Source: Oscillospiraceae bacterium
Lineage (GTDB): Bacteria > Bacillota > Clostridia > Oscillospirales > Oscillospiraceae
Direction: 5' to 3'
Length of the DNA: 64,000 nucleotides
Assembly: GCA_017516005.1 (NCBI GenBank)
Contig: JAFWDU010000002.1
Location: forward strand, 1-64,000
This document shows, piece by piece, positions 15,429-24,152 of this stretch. The position numbers and the translations under genes are program-made. The notes beneath the pieces were generated by a model. It saw only the letters and a program-made list of their open reading frames with translations, did not search any database and was not told the DNA's origin. The first letter of the stretch is position 1. Every line of letters starts with the position of its first letter.

Positions 15429-16166
15429 TTATTTGCGGAATCTGGAGAGGAAATCAATTGTTTCCTGCTTTTGGGGATGTCCGAACATATCTTCCGGGCT
15501 TCCCTGCTCGCAGATGACACCATCGTTCATATATACTACCCGGCTGCTTACTTCCCGGGCAAATGCCATCTCATGGGTCACCACCAGCATAGTCATGCCG
15601 CTCTCAGCCAGTGTCTGCATAACGCTCAGAACTTCTCCAACCATTTCCGGATCCAATGCTGAAGTCGGTTCGTCAAACAGCAACACTTCTGGATCCATTG
15701 CCATGGCGCGGGCAATTGCGACGCGCTGTTTCTGACCGCCGGAGATCTGTCTGGGTTTGGCATTCACATAAGGCGCCATGCCGACCTTCTCCAGATACTC
15801 CATTGCCCTGTCGCGGGCTTCTTCCCTGCTTCTTTTCAGAACACGGAGCTGTCCTACCATGCAGTTGTCCAGAACCGTCATGTTGTTGAACAGATTGAAT
15901 GACTGGAATACCATTCCCACATGGGAGCGATAGCTTGCTGGTTTCGTACCGCGCTCCAGGACATTCTTCCCATGATACCGGATCTCTCCCGATGTCGGTG
16001 TCTCCAGCAGATTGATGCATCGCAGAAGCGTGGATTTTCCGGATCCGGACGCACCAATAATACTGATCACATCACCGGTGCTCACCGTAAAATCAATGTC
16101 ACGGAGGACCAGATTGGACCCAAAGGATTTGGAAAGGTGGTTGATCTGCAGAATCGGATCACTCAT
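15429..16166 (-). CDS. Amino-acid (probably lysine) ABC transporter ATP-binding protein
   Basis: The protein has 245 residues, with start ATG at 16166 chosen because AAAGGAGG precedes it. It has Walker [10 protein letters not shown], the Q-loop VFQSFNLF, the ABC signature [14 protein letters not shown], Walker [13 protein letters not shown] and the switch histidine VVTHEM. These and its length match the GlnQ/ArtP-type polar amino-acid ATPases. It energises the permease encoded just upstream: the permease stop at 16168 lies one base before this start. The operon's lysine riboswitch makes lysine the likely substrate. Confidence 0.92.
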   Translation of the reverse strand: MSDPILQINHLSKSFGSNLVLRDIDFTVSTGDVISIIGASGSGKSTLLRCINLLETPTSGEIRYHGKNVLERGTKPASYRSHVGMVFQSFNLFNNMTVLDNCMVGQLRVLKRSREEARDRAMEYLEKVGMAPYVNAKPRQISGGQKQRVAIARAMAMDPEVLLFDEPTSALDPEMVGEVLSVMQTLAESGMTMLVVTHEMAFAREVSSRVVYMNDGVICEQGSPEDMFGHPQKQETIDFLSRFRK

Positions 16167-16167
16167 T

Positions 16168-17124
16168 TCACCGTTCCTCCTTTCGGTCTGCTCCCAGCTC
16201 GCTGACACCGCTTTCCAGACGTCTGTCCGTCTTGCGGCCCTGCCGGATTGCCTCGTCCTGTTCAGCCTGCCGGCGGAGATTCTCGCGCATCATGCTCTTT
16301 ACCGCTTCCGGATTCTGCTCATCAAACGGTGTGCCTCTGCCTGGGAAGTTATAGGTTCCGGCTGTCATGGTCAGTTGATCCGTCTGAACCAGCTCGTAGC
16401 TTCCCGCACCGTCCATCTTCTTCTCCATCCACCGGAGAAGGAAGGACGCAATCAGGGTCATGGTAAGATAGCCCACCATTTCAATGGTGGCTGACGGGAA
16501 ATACAGATAGCTTGCTCCGACCGCTGCGCGGTGTGCCGCAAAGAACTCCGTAAATCCGATGATAAACATGACGGACGTGTCTTTTACATTGATAATGAAG
16601 TTGTTGCCGATCTGCGGCATAATGTTCCGCAGCGCCTGCGGGAGGATGACGCTGGTCATGGTCTGCACATGATTCATGCCGATCGCCATGGCACCTTCCG
16701 TCTGTCCGGGATCCACGCTGATGATACCGCCTCGGACGGACTCCGCCATATAGGCGCCGGTGTTGATGGAAACCACGACGATTGCCGCCGCCCAGACGGA
16801 AGTGAACTTCAGCGCGTTATCGGTAAAGTACGGCAGGCCGTAGTACAGGAATACTGCCTGCAGAACCATGGGGGTTCCGCGGAACACTTCCACATAAACC
16901 CGTATGATCACCTGGATCAGCTTCAGGACAAACCGCTTGAGCGGATGATCTGATTTGCTGTAGGGAATCGTGTTCAGAACACCGCAGATGAAGCCGATGA
17001 CACAGCCGATCAGCGTGCCGACCAGTGCCAGGATCAGGGTATTCCGGATGCCGCCCAGATAGGCTCCGCCGTACTTGGCCCAGAGCTTCGCAATATCAGA
17101 CAGCAGCTGCACAAACTTATTCAC
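16168..17124 (-). CDS. Amino-acid (probably lysine) ABC transporter permease with long hydrophilic tail
   Basis: The GTG start at 17124 follows GAAAGGAG by seven bases and gives 318 residues. The HisM/GlnP-type core has about five membrane helices, an N-terminal [13 protein letters not shown] segment and the EAA-like loop with [19 protein letters not shown], which docks to the ATPase. FRGTPMVLQ is typical of polar amino-acid permeases. The last ~65 residues (from about 255) are hydrophilic and charged, unlike the usual short permease end. It lies between the binding protein gene and the ATPase gene, and likely imports lysine with them. Confidence 0.9.
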   Translation of the reverse strand: MNKFVQLLSDIAKLWAKYGGAYLGGIRNTLILALVGTLIGCVIGFICGVLNTIPYSKSDHPLKRFVLKLIQVIIRVYVEVFRGTPMVLQAVFLYYGLPYFTDNALKFTSVWAAAIVVVSINTGAYMAESVRGGIISVDPGQTEGAMAIGMNHVQTMTSVILPQALRNIMPQIGNNFIINVKDTSVMFIIGFTEFFAAHRAAVGASYLYFPSATIEMVGYLTMTLIASFLLRWMEKKMDGAGSYELVQTDQLTMTAGTYNFPGRGTPFDEQNPEAVKSMMRENLRRQAEQDEAIRQGRKTDRRLESGVSELGADRKEER

Positions 17125-17157
17125 TGGAATGCTCCTTTCGAGCTGATAAAATGTCAA

Positions 17158-17199
17158 GACACCGCGGCAGACGGAGTATGTCCTTCCTGCCGCGATGTC
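17158..17199 (-). promoter_or_regulatory. Intergenic hairpin between binding protein and permease genes
   Basis: Arms 17158-17170 and 17187-17199 pair over 13 bp with a single U-G wobble in minus-strand RNA. Such hairpins after a binding-protein gene commonly raise its mRNA level over that of the membrane components. No T run, so readthrough is expected. Confidence 0.55.
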
Positions 17200-17211
17200 T
17201 GAGGACATCCA

Positions 17212-18081
17212 TTATTCTTCGCTCAGAGGCTGAACGGAAATCGCCTGATCCATCAGGGCATTGAAGTCGTCCGCAGTCATGGGTGCCAGAACCGCGTCGA
17301 TGGCTTTCTTGAGTTCGGTGTTGCCCTTCTGCATGGAGATGCCGATGTTGACTTCGCCTTCATCCACTTCGAAGTTGTCCTCGCTTCCCGTGAAGTCCAG
17401 AACAACCATATCGCTGTAGGCGGCAACTGCGCCGAGCGCGGTGGGCATATCCGTGCAGATGAAGTCCACCATACCGGTTTCCAGAGCCATCAGCATGGCA
17501 GGCGCGCTCTCCGCCGCGGTGAGTCTGTTTGCGCCGGGAATCTGGGGCAGCATGTTGTCATACCAGATGGTCGCGTTCTGTGCGGTGCAGGATGCACCCG
17601 AGAGATCAGAGATGCCCTTCGCGTTGGCATAGGGGCTGCTTTTCAGAGTGACGCAGACAATGGAGGCGTAAAAATACGGGCCAGCGAAATCCACCTGCTC
17701 GGAACGCTCCTTGGTCATGGACTGACCGGCAATAACCGCGTCAAATGTTCCGGTCTGTACGCCGGGAACCAGCGAATCCCAGTCGGACTGGATCACTTCC
17801 AGTTTCCAGCCGTTGGCTTCGCAGATCTTCTTGCCGATCATGATGTCGTAGCCGTTTGCGTAGGAGTCGGGAACATTGGCAACCGGAACAGCTCCGTTAG
17901 AGTCATCACCCTGGATCCAGTTGTAAGGAGGATATGCGCACTCCATTGCGATGGTAAGAACGCCGTCCTCCAGGCCCTTCGGCACAGTTGTCGTCTCATT
18001 CGCCGGTGCGGCCGGTTTGGCACATGCTGCCAGTGACAGCAGCATCAGAAGCGCCAGAGCAATTGCTGCAATCTTTCTCAT
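17212..18081 (-). CDS. Amino-acid (probably lysine) ABC transporter substrate-binding lipoprotein
   Basis: The protein has 289 residues from ATG at 18081 (site AAAGGAAAA). A lipoprotein signal peptide ends LLSLAAC with the lipidated cysteine at 20. The mature part is a family 3 solute-binding protein: LTIAMECAYPPYNW, NGYDIMIGKKICEANGWKL, TGTFDAVIAGQSMTKERSEQVDFAGPY-type blocks and the C-terminal NIGISMQKGN. An ORF running further upstream crosses the riboswitch terminator and is not coding. The gene is directly controlled by the lysine riboswitch (18138-18358), so lysine or a close analogue is the likely ligand. Confidence 0.93.
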   Translation of the reverse strand: MRKIAAIALALLMLLSLAACAKPAAPANETTTVPKGLEDGVLTIAMECAYPPYNWIQGDDSNGAVPVANVPDSYANGYDIMIGKKICEANGWKLEVIQSDWDSLVPGVQTGTFDAVIAGQSMTKERSEQVDFAGPYFYASIVCVTLKSSPYANAKGISDLSGASCTAQNATIWYDNMLPQIPGANRLTAAESAPAMLMALETGMVDFICTDMPTALGAVAAYSDMVVLDFTGSEDNFEVDEGEVNIGISMQKGNTELKKAIDAVLAPMTADDFNALMDQAISVQPLSEE

Positions 18082-18137
18082 TTGTTTTCCTTTCCGAGCC
18101 TTTCCGCTCTCCGGCGTGTTCTCCCGCCGGCAGGTGA

Positions 18138-18168
18138 AATAAAAAGCGAACCGCTTTGCGGGCGGTTC
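18138..18168 (-). terminator. Riboswitch-controlled terminator
   Basis: On the minus strand GAACCGC and GCGGTTC pair around CCGCAAA and are followed by GCTTTTTATTT. It lies between the lysine aptamer and the binding-protein start, the expected place for lysine-induced premature termination. Confidence 0.8.
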
Positions 18169-18194
18169 ACAGACAATCGAAAGCAATCGTTTAT

Positions 18195-18360
18195 CGATGA
18201 TAGCGCACCACAAAGAATTGTGACAGTCCGGAAGATCTTTTCTTCCGGCCCAGTACCGGTTCTGCAGGCACATCACCGGCACTTCGGCGACATCCCCTTT
18301 CCCCTGCTCCTTGCTGCCTGGCACGGAAGCCGGTACTGATGAATATCGCGCCTCTATCTC
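18195..18360 (-). ncRNA. Lysine riboswitch (L box)
   Basis: Read 5' to 3' on the minus strand the leader shows the conserved L-box blocks in order: GAUAGAGGCGCGA, UUCAUCAGUACC, AAAGGGGAUGUCGCCGAAG, CUGGGCCGG, CCGGACUGUCAC and UGGUGCGCUAUC closing the P1 helix. These match the lysC-type lysine aptamer known from Bacillus subtilis. A terminator (18138-18168) follows, so lysine binding should switch the downstream ABC transporter off. Confidence 0.93.
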
Positions 18361-18381
18361 TATGCGATTCAGTTTGGCTGA

Positions 18382-18410
18382 ATCGTATCATTCCTCTTTA
18401 CCGCTGTCAA
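18382..18410 (-). promoter_or_regulatory. Promoter of the lysine riboswitch operon
   Basis: On the minus strand TTGACA (18405-18410) and TACGAT (18382-18387) are 17 bases apart. The predicted start lies about 10-15 bases before the aptamer. Confidence 0.7.
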
Positions 18411-18712
18411 GCGTTAAAGTGCTTTTTTCTATATTTTTTCCATTTTTCCACTTTTGACGTTGTTTGTCCCGCCTTGCCTGCCACAACAGCACAAGACTCA
18501 ATGTACTGTTGTACTTGCGCCCATGCATGCTGTGAGTTTGTGATGTAATCCGTGATACAATCCGACAGTTTTCGTTTGAGTACCTGCCGCTTCCCGCTTT
18601 ACTTCCGTACCGCAGTCTGATATGCTTTCATTGAGGACAGAGTGCGATTAGAATTCCTCAAATAAAGGTGTTTAGAACCGAAGCCCGAAGAGGCGTCAGG
18701 AGGTATCATCTC
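18411..18712. other. Intergenic region between divergent transcripts
   Basis: This ~300-bp region lies between the lysine operon promoter (minus) and the DUF2804 gene (plus). It must hold the plus promoter, but only a weak TACAAT-like -10 near 18558 is visible. No gene is seen. Confidence 0.4.
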
Positions 18713-19735
18713 ATGAGAAACCACGAAATCACCGCGCAGGGCATGCTGCTGGATCAAAACGGAGCGCTCACCGAGCCCGGCTGGGCCAGATCCCAGCTGC
18801 TTCAGTACAAACGCAGCATGATTCATGCGCCATCCTTCCGAATCAAGGAGTGGGATTATTATCTGGTCCCGTCCGACGGCTTCGCCGGTGCGTTCACCAT
18901 CTCCGATGACGGCTATATCGGTCTTCAGTCCGTATCTCTACTGGTCTTCGGAGATCAGCCGTGGGAACATACGCAAACCGTTCTCAAACCCTTCCCCCTC
19001 GGCAAGCTCAAGCTTCCGGAAGACTCTTCCTCCGGAACCACCGAATACGCGGATAAACGCCTTCAGATGCGTTTCTCCCTTGAAGACGGAACCCGACGGA
19101 TCCGCTGCCACTTTGAGGACTTTCTCCAGGGAAAGCCCTTCGACTGCGACATCTCCCTTGCACAGCCGCCCATGGACACCATGGTAATCGCAACGCCGTG
19201 GAACAGGAAGCACGCTTTCTACTACAACCAGAAAATCAACTGCATGCGCGCAAGCGGCTGGATGCAGTATGACGGCAGGCGGTATGAATTCAATCCCGGA
19301 ACGGATTTCGGCACACTGGACTGGGGCCGCGGCGTGTGGACCTACGACAACACCTGGTACTGGGGTTCCGGCAACTGTGATCTGAACGGCAAGGCGTTCG
19401 GGTTCAACATCGGCTACGGCTTCGGGGATACCTCCGCGGCAAGCGAGAACATCCTGTTCTACGACGGAACCGCCCATAAACTGGACGACATCGTATTTCA
19501 TATTCCGGAGGACAGCTACCTGAAACCCTGGACCTTCACCTCCTCGGACGGACGGTTTGAGATGGACTTCGTTCCCGTTCTGGATCGTGCCGCCAAACTG
19601 GACTTCAAGCTGCTCGTCTCGGATCAGCATCAGGTCTTCGGCCGGATGACGGGCAAAGCCGTCCTGGATGACGGAACCGTAATCGAAGTCCGCGACATGA
19701 TGTGCTTTGCGGAGAAAGTGCATAACCGGTATTGA
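18713..19735 (+). CDS. DUF2804 domain protein
   Basis: The protein has 340 residues; start ATG at 18713 follows CAGGAGGT. The whole length reads as a DUF2804 family protein: conserved-looking blocks are ITAQGMLLDQNG, MVIATPWNRKHAFYYNQKIN, TFGTLDWGRG-like DFGTLDWGRGVW and WYWGSGN. The family is widespread in anaerobes and its structure suggests a lipocalin/hydroxyneurosporene-synthase-like beta barrel, but no biochemical role is established to my knowledge. No signal peptide is present, so it is cytoplasmic. It stands alone between the divergent lysine operon and a bidirectional terminator. Confidence 0.8.
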   Translation: MRNHEITAQGMLLDQNGALTEPGWARSQLLQYKRSMIHAPSFRIKEWDYYLVPSDGFAGAFTISDDGYIGLQSVSLLVFGDQPWEHTQTVLKPFPLGKLKLPEDSSSGTTEYADKRLQMRFSLEDGTRRIRCHFEDFLQGKPFDCDISLAQPPMDTMVIATPWNRKHAFYYNQKINCMRASGWMQYDGRRYEFNPGTDFGTLDWGRGVWTYDNTWYWGSGNCDLNGKAFGFNIGYGFGDTSAASENILFYDGTAHKLDDIVFHIPEDSYLKPWTFTSSDGRFEMDFVPVLDRAAKLDFKLLVSDQHQVFGRMTGKAVLDDGTVIEVRDMMCFAEKVHNRY

Positions 19736-19820
19736 ACTGCTGTTTCACCCGCTCCGTGCGATTTCCCGTTATGGCGTGGTCCCACCGCGGAAACCCTCGT
19801 GCTTTTTCTCCCTCAGGATA

Positions 19821-19862
19821 AAGAATACCCGTGGAAATCTTCCGGTTTCCACGGGTATTCTT
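19821..19862. terminator. Bidirectional terminator
   Basis: AAGAATACCCGTGGAAA (19821-19837) pairs perfectly with its complement at 19846-19862 around an 8-base loop, with A and T tracts on the two sides. It separates the DUF2804 gene from the convergent YunG-like gene. Confidence 0.85.
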
Positions 19863-19895
19863 TGTCCTGACGCTGTCCTTTGCAGGCACCTGTCC

Positions 19896-20321
19896 TTAAC
19901 ACTCACCGGTTCCGAGTGCTTCCGCAAGCGCCTTCCGAAGAGATTCATATCTCAGGCGTTTTTCTTCCTTCGCAAAGTGAATGTCTCTAGACTGTTCTTT
20001 CGCCTCTCCATACGCAAGCGCGCGATTTCCGAACTGGGCGCTGGTTAAATCAAACACGGCGCCGTCCACGCTGTTAAAGCAATGAATGCTTCCATCTTCC
20101 AGTGTGATTCCCTTCACCTCGCCGCCGAAGCGATCCTGCATCAGGAAAGCCGTAACAGAGCACTGCCCGAGTGTCGGATTCTCCGGCTTCCAGTCGCTGC
20201 GCATTCTCGGTGCGCATGTATCCGCCGACCAGATCTTCAGAAGCAGCTCAAAGTAATCTGCCGGCGATCTGCCGAAAGCATCCCGGATCTGAGCCGTTTT
20301 CTCCCCGTAAAATCGTTCCAT
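19896..20321 (-). CDS. YunG-family protein
   Basis: The protein has 141 residues and no signal peptide. The central block PTLGQCSVTAFLMQDRFGG followed by HCFN and FDLTSAQFG matches the YunG family of Bacillus, with a Cys (in GQCSV), a His and an Asp in the order expected of a papain-like or transglutaminase-like fold. Catalytic activity has not been shown for the family as far as I know. The start ATG has AGAAGGAAA close upstream. It lies between two strong terminators (19821-19862 and 20338-20380), so it is expressed on its own. Confidence 0.7.
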   Translation of the reverse strand: MERFYGEKTAQIRDAFGRSPADYFELLLKIWSADTCAPRMRSDWKPENPTLGQCSVTAFLMQDRFGGEVKGITLEDGSIHCFNSVDGAVFDLTSAQFGNRALAYGEAKEQSRDIHFAKEEKRLRYESLRKALAEALGTGEC

Positions 20322-20337
20322 TTTCCTTCTCCCTTTG

Positions 20338-20380
20338 AAGAAGGCCGTGACAGGTTCTCATGCCCTGTCACGGCCTTCTT
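20338..20380. terminator. Strong terminator after the M16 protease gene
   Basis: AAGGCCGTGACAGG pairs with CCTGTCACGGCCTT around a short loop, with T-rich ends on both strands. Confidence 0.8.
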
Positions 20381-20419
20381 GAGCATTGGTTTTTTGCGGA
20401 ATCTGCTGTTTCCCGTCTG

Positions 20420-23400
20420 TTACAGGGCGTTCACATACTCCATCAGGATCTCAGCAAGTTCTCCGCGGGTCAGAACGTCCTCGGAGGCATCTTCATCCGA
20501 CTCGTACTCCACTTCCGCCGCCTCACTGAAAGCGGTCAGGATCTTGTCGGCCTTCTTTCCGGTCAGTGTGTCATCCGCGTGCGTCTTCTTCGATACGATG
20601 CTGTATCCGGCAAGGAACTCCACCGCTTCGTCCGGAGCAGATGCATCTCCGCCGATCAGGGCGTAGAGTGTGGCTGCCAGATCACCGACGGTCGCTTCGT
20701 CATCCACGCCGAAACGGGTCTCTTCCGCCGGCAGCATCAGCAGGTTTTCAAACATGAACCGGGCCGCCTCATAATGGGAATGGTCTTCCGGCAGATCGTC
20801 AAAAGCGATCTGACTGGAATCCACCGCGCCGAACGGATTGCGGACAATCTCATAAAGCTCCTCGTTCTGGGAAATGGTAGAGGCACCGCCGGCTGTGAAG
20901 CGAACGCCGTTCTCAACCAGTTTCTGGTAGAGCGATGCATAGGCCGCCAGTTTCTCCGGGGTCAGCGTCTTCAGATCCCGCATATACTGGAGCTTGAGAT
21001 CCTTCGGTTCCTTGGTCAGCACGGAAAGTGCTGCACTTACGGCTCCGCTGAGCTCTCCTTCCGGCATTGCGTAATACGAATACGAGGAGAGAATATATCC
21101 GTTAATGGTATCCTGGTCGATTTCCAGATTCGTAATATAATCCGGCAGGTCATCGTATACGTCAAACGTCTCCTTGACGTTGGGATCCCGATAGGAAACG
21201 ATATAGACGCCCACATCCTCCGATGCCGCGTGGAACACGCCGTAGGCGCCGTACTGATCGCGGAGCATGGGATACAGATACAGGTCTGTCACCAGGGCAC
21301 TGACTGCATCCAGGTCGGCGGAATAGCCTTCCAGTCCGAGCTGTGCAAAGTCGGCCACAACACCGTTGAAGGAAACAGTGCTGTCAACCACCAGTCCCTC
21401 ACTTGCTGCAGGTGCCTCAAAGGAGAGCGTTGCAGCCTCGATCGGTTTTGCATCCAGTTTCTGAAGGAAAGCCTCAGAAAGGGGCGCATTGGTCTTGATG
21501 CCGTTATCGCTGCCCGCGTAGAGCGTGATCGCACCTGTGCGGTTGTGGAAATAATCCCGGATCTGCTCCAGCTTCTCCACGGCGGCATCCGGATTCTCCT
21601 GCAGGAGCAGTTCCGTATTCTCCAGGAATGCGTAGAAATCCAGATAATTGTAGTAATAGTAGTACGCATACAGGTCAGAGTATCCGCTGAATGCATGATA
21701 GAGCGCTGCCTGATACGGAGCGTTTGTAATCGCGGTCTTCAAGGAAGCCTTGTTGCGCTGTACCAGGCCGAGGAGGGTATCCGTATCCGAGAAATCACTT
21801 TCAAAGAGGATCTCGTACATCAGATTGTAGCCCGCCTCCAGATCTTCATCGGAAGAGATCCAGCCGGCCCGCAGATACGGCGTGAAGCTGTCGCTGCCGT
21901 ACTCATTGAGCAGGGAAAGGCGAATCTCGCCGCTGTAGAGATAACGGGTCATCTGCACAGCCAGTTCCTCACTGGTATGCTTCGCCGTATTCAGTTCACC
22001 CAGAATGGAAGTATAGAGGGCAAACCAGTGGATATCCTCCTGCGCCAGTCCGGATGCATCCAGGAACAGAACGTTCTGCCCCACTCCGTCGACGCCGGCT
22101 TTTGCCGTCAGAACCCGGACTCCGTCATCCACGACTTTTTCGCTGACGTCGTAGCTGCTGGTTTCTTCCGGAAGAGAATCCACGGTAACCGCCTGAAGCT
22201 GCGCCACATAGGCGGATGCGTCGTCTTCCTCTTCTGCGGCATTGGTCTGATCAACCAGCGCCTGCAGCTCCTCCTGCGTCATGGAAGCCTTGACGCCCGC
22301 AAGGCGCTCGGCCTCTGCCGCGTCCAGGGTTTCACGAAGGCCAGCTTCCGGATGGGTAATTGCCAGAACTGTGGTCTCGCAGCCGACCAGCCAGTCGGAG
22401 ATTGCCTTCTTGTAAAGGCCCTGCGCGTTCCAATCGTCCAGCTTGTTCAGAGCGTCCACATAGTCCATGTAGTTGAAGTGGTCGCCGGAAGTCGAATAAG
22501 AAAACGCGATGCTCGAGATCAGATCCACACCGACCTCGTCCCCTTCACCGGTCAGCTTTGCGCTCATGGCAAGAGACGCCATGATGCCATCCACCAGATC
22601 CTGCGCGAATCCCTGTTCTGCCAGATCGGCCAGAACGCTGTCCACCGTCTCACGGAAAACAGTCGCGTCCTCCGGATCCACATTGCTCGCCATGAAGACA
22701 ATGGCGTCCTCCGGGCCGGATGTCTCAATATAAGTCGCAAAGGTGCCGGTCGGCAGGGCCTTCTTCAGGCTCTGCATCAGGGGCGATGCGTCCGCAACCA
22801 GAAGATCCGTCAGCGTATTGAGGATCATCTCCTCCTGCAGATCCTTCTTCAGGCCGGGGCACAGGAAACCATAATAGATATCCGAGCTGTCCGTGGTGGT
22901 GGAAGAGGCTTCCACGGGATAGGCGTAATCCTTTTCCACGCTGCCCTGAATTGCCTGATAGCCTGCATCTTCAAAGCTGAACTCATGCTTCTCGTAGGGA
23001 GAGAAAGCCTCGTTGAGGAGCTTCAGGAACGCTTTATAGTCGTCAAACTGTCCGTACAGATAGGCGACACAGTTGGACGGATGATAGTAAAGATTGTGAT
23101 AGTCCTGCAGACTCTGCCAGGTCATCTCCGGAATATGCTCCGGCTCGCCGCCGGACTCATTGCCGATGGTGGATCCGGGGAATGCAGTGCGAAGGAAATT
23201 ATTGTAGGCGCTGCTGCTCAGAGACATCGCGCCCTGCATTTCGGAATAGACAGTGCCTTCAATGGTCAGATCACTTTCCAGATCCGGCAGGCGGTAGCGC
23301 CAGGCCTCTTCCCGGAAGATGCTCTCATCCTTCATGATCATAGGATGCAGGCAGCTGTCGGTGTAGTAATCCGCATATTTCAGCAGCTGCGCCTCCGACA

Positions 23401-23827
23401 GGCTGGCGACCGGATAGGAGGTCATCAGAGCCTGTGTAAACGCGTTCATGTAGGTGTTGTAAGTCTGATAGGAAAGATTGAAGAACAGCGCCTTGGACGG
23501 ATACTTGTCCGAACCGTCCAGCGTGGAGTGCTCAAATACATGGGGAAGACCCGTGTTGTCGATCGCTCTTGTCAGGAACGTCAGATCGAACACGCGGTTT
23601 GTATCGTTATTGGCAATGTAGACGAGTGCCGCTCCGGTTTTTTCATGTTCAAAACGGACCACCGTCGCGCCAACCAGAGGAAACTCGCGGATCTCCTGAA
23701 CCACAAATCCCTCCACTTTGTTTCCGACTTTCGGAAGCTTTGCACTATTTGCCGTTTTCCCGCCGCTGCAGGCCGCCAGAGAGAGCAGCATGGCAGCAGC
23801 CAGAATCAAAGCAAGCAGCTTTTTCAT
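20420..23827 (-). CDS. M16C (PreP-like) metalloprotease lipoprotein with SLH-like C-terminus
   Basis: The protein has 1135 residues. The signal peptide ends LLSLAAC with a lipidated Cys20, so it is exported. The M16 inverted zinc motif HxxEH is at 96-100 (LPHVFEHSTLDG) and the distal zinc-binding glutamate is Glu196 (YSEMQG), 96 residues after the last histidine as in PreP-type enzymes. The duplicated M16 halves extend to about residue 1000. The last ~130 residues resemble degenerate SLH repeats (ATVGDLAATLYALIGGD and LTRGELAEILMEYVN). An extracellular oligopeptidase held on the wall or membrane is inferred. Most PreP homologues are cytoplasmic or organellar, so export plus SLH is notable. 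Confidence 0.88.
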   Translation of the reverse strand: MKKLLALILAAAMLLSLAACSGGKTANSAKLPKVGNKVEGFVVQEIREFPLVGATVVRFEHEKTGAALVYIANNDTNRVFDLTFLTRAIDNTGLPHVFEHSTLDGSDKYPSKALFFNLSYQTYNTYMNAFTQALMTSYPVASLSEAQLLKYADYYTDSCLHPMIMKDESIFREEAWRYRLPDLESDLTIEGTVYSEMQGAMSLSSSAYNNFLRTAFPGSTIGNESGGEPEHIPEMTWQSLQDYHNLYYHPSNCVAYLYGQFDDYKAFLKLLNEAFSPYEKHEFSFEDAGYQAIQGSVEKDYAYPVEASSTTTDSSDIYYGFLCPGLKKDLQEEMILNTLTDLLVADASPLMQSLKKALPTGTFATYIETSGPEDAIVFMASNVDPEDATVFRETVDSVLADLAEQGFAQDLVDGIMASLAMSAKLTGEGDEVGVDLISSIAFSYSTSGDHFNYMDYVDALNKLDDWNAQGLYKKAISDWLVGCETTVLAITHPEAGLRETLDAAEAERLAGVKASMTQEELQALVDQTNAAEEEDDASAYVAQLQAVTVDSLPEETSSYDVSEKVVDDGVRVLTAKAGVDGVGQNVLFLDASGLAQEDIHWFALYTSILGELNTAKHTSEELAVQMTRYLYSGEIRLSLLNEYGSDSFTPYLRAGWISSDEDLEAGYNLMYEILFESDFSDTDTLLGLVQRNKASLKTAITNAPYQAALYHAFSGYSDLYAYYYYYNYLDFYAFLENTELLLQENPDAAVEKLEQIRDYFHNRTGAITLYAGSDNGIKTNAPLSEAFLQKLDAKPIEAATLSFEAPAASEGLVVDSTVSFNGVVADFAQLGLEGYSADLDAVSALVTDLYLYPMLRDQYGAYGVFHAASEDVGVYIVSYRDPNVKETFDVYDDLPDYITNLEIDQDTINGYILSSYSYYAMPEGELSGAVSAALSVLTKEPKDLKLQYMRDLKTLTPEKLAAYASLYQKLVENGVRFTAGGASTISQNEELYEIVRNPFGAVDSSQIAFDDLPEDHSHYEAARFMFENLLMLPAEETRFGVDDEATVGDLAATLYALIGGDASAPDEAVEFLAGYSIVSKKTHADDTLTGKKADKILTAFSEAAEVEYESDEDASEDVLTRGELAEILMEYVNAL

Positions 23828-23877
23828 GATTTCATCCTCCTTGAATCACGCATGCCCTGCATGCGCGGCTAGGGTGT

Positions 23878-23906
23878 ATTATAGAAGAATCCCCCCTGTG
23901 ATTCAA
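23878..23906 (-). promoter_or_regulatory. Promoter of the M16 protease gene
   Basis: On the minus strand TTGAAT (23901-23906) and TATAAT (23878-23883) are 17 bases apart. Confidence 0.75.
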
Positions 23907-24074
23907 GAGGTAAGATGAAAAAGGCAGGGCTTCCATTTTCGGGAAGCCGATGACTGTCCTCCTCCGGATCAAACTGCCGTTCTGCGGATTCTTTTGGCAA
24001 ATGCCACAAAAGGCTCCGGTGCTCTTTATATGATTTGCACAACTATTAGCATGTATATTTGTAAAGGTTGCGGA

Positions 24075-24103
24075 TTGCCCCGCTTGCAATGTTTTGGTAT
24101 AAT
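24075..24103 (+). promoter_or_regulatory. Promoter of the C-glycoside deglycosidase-like pair
   Basis: TTGCCC (24075-24080) and TATAAT (24098-24103) are 17 bases apart, and TGG before the -10 box makes an extended -10 (TGGTATAAT). Confidence 0.7.
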
Positions 24104-24152
24104 TGCCTCGGAAATTGCCGAAAGGCAAACAAATGAACAAGGAGGAATTATT

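Larger units (their letters stand above)
23828..24152. other. Divergent promoter region of the protease and C-glycosidase genes
   Basis: The 325-bp gap holds the minus-strand promoter of the protease (23878-23906) and the plus-strand promoter of the C-glycoside deglycosidase pair (24075-24103). No further gene is seen. Confidence 0.6.

Noticed and set aside
15197-15523. A 108-codon minus-strand frame next to the ATPase gene
   Set aside because: It crosses two inverted repeats and overlaps the end of the ATPase gene; composition is not protein-like.
20360-23872. A 1170-codon plus-strand frame opposite the M16 protease
   Set aside because: Same cause. The translated sequence is rich in repeated Arg/Gln/Ile without any domain, while the minus strand has a lipobox and HxxEH motif.
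23994-24152. N-terminal extension of the TIM-barrel protein to 23994
   Set aside because: The extension contains the promoter (24075-24103) and is preceded by no ribosome site; ATG at 24153 has AAGGAGG.
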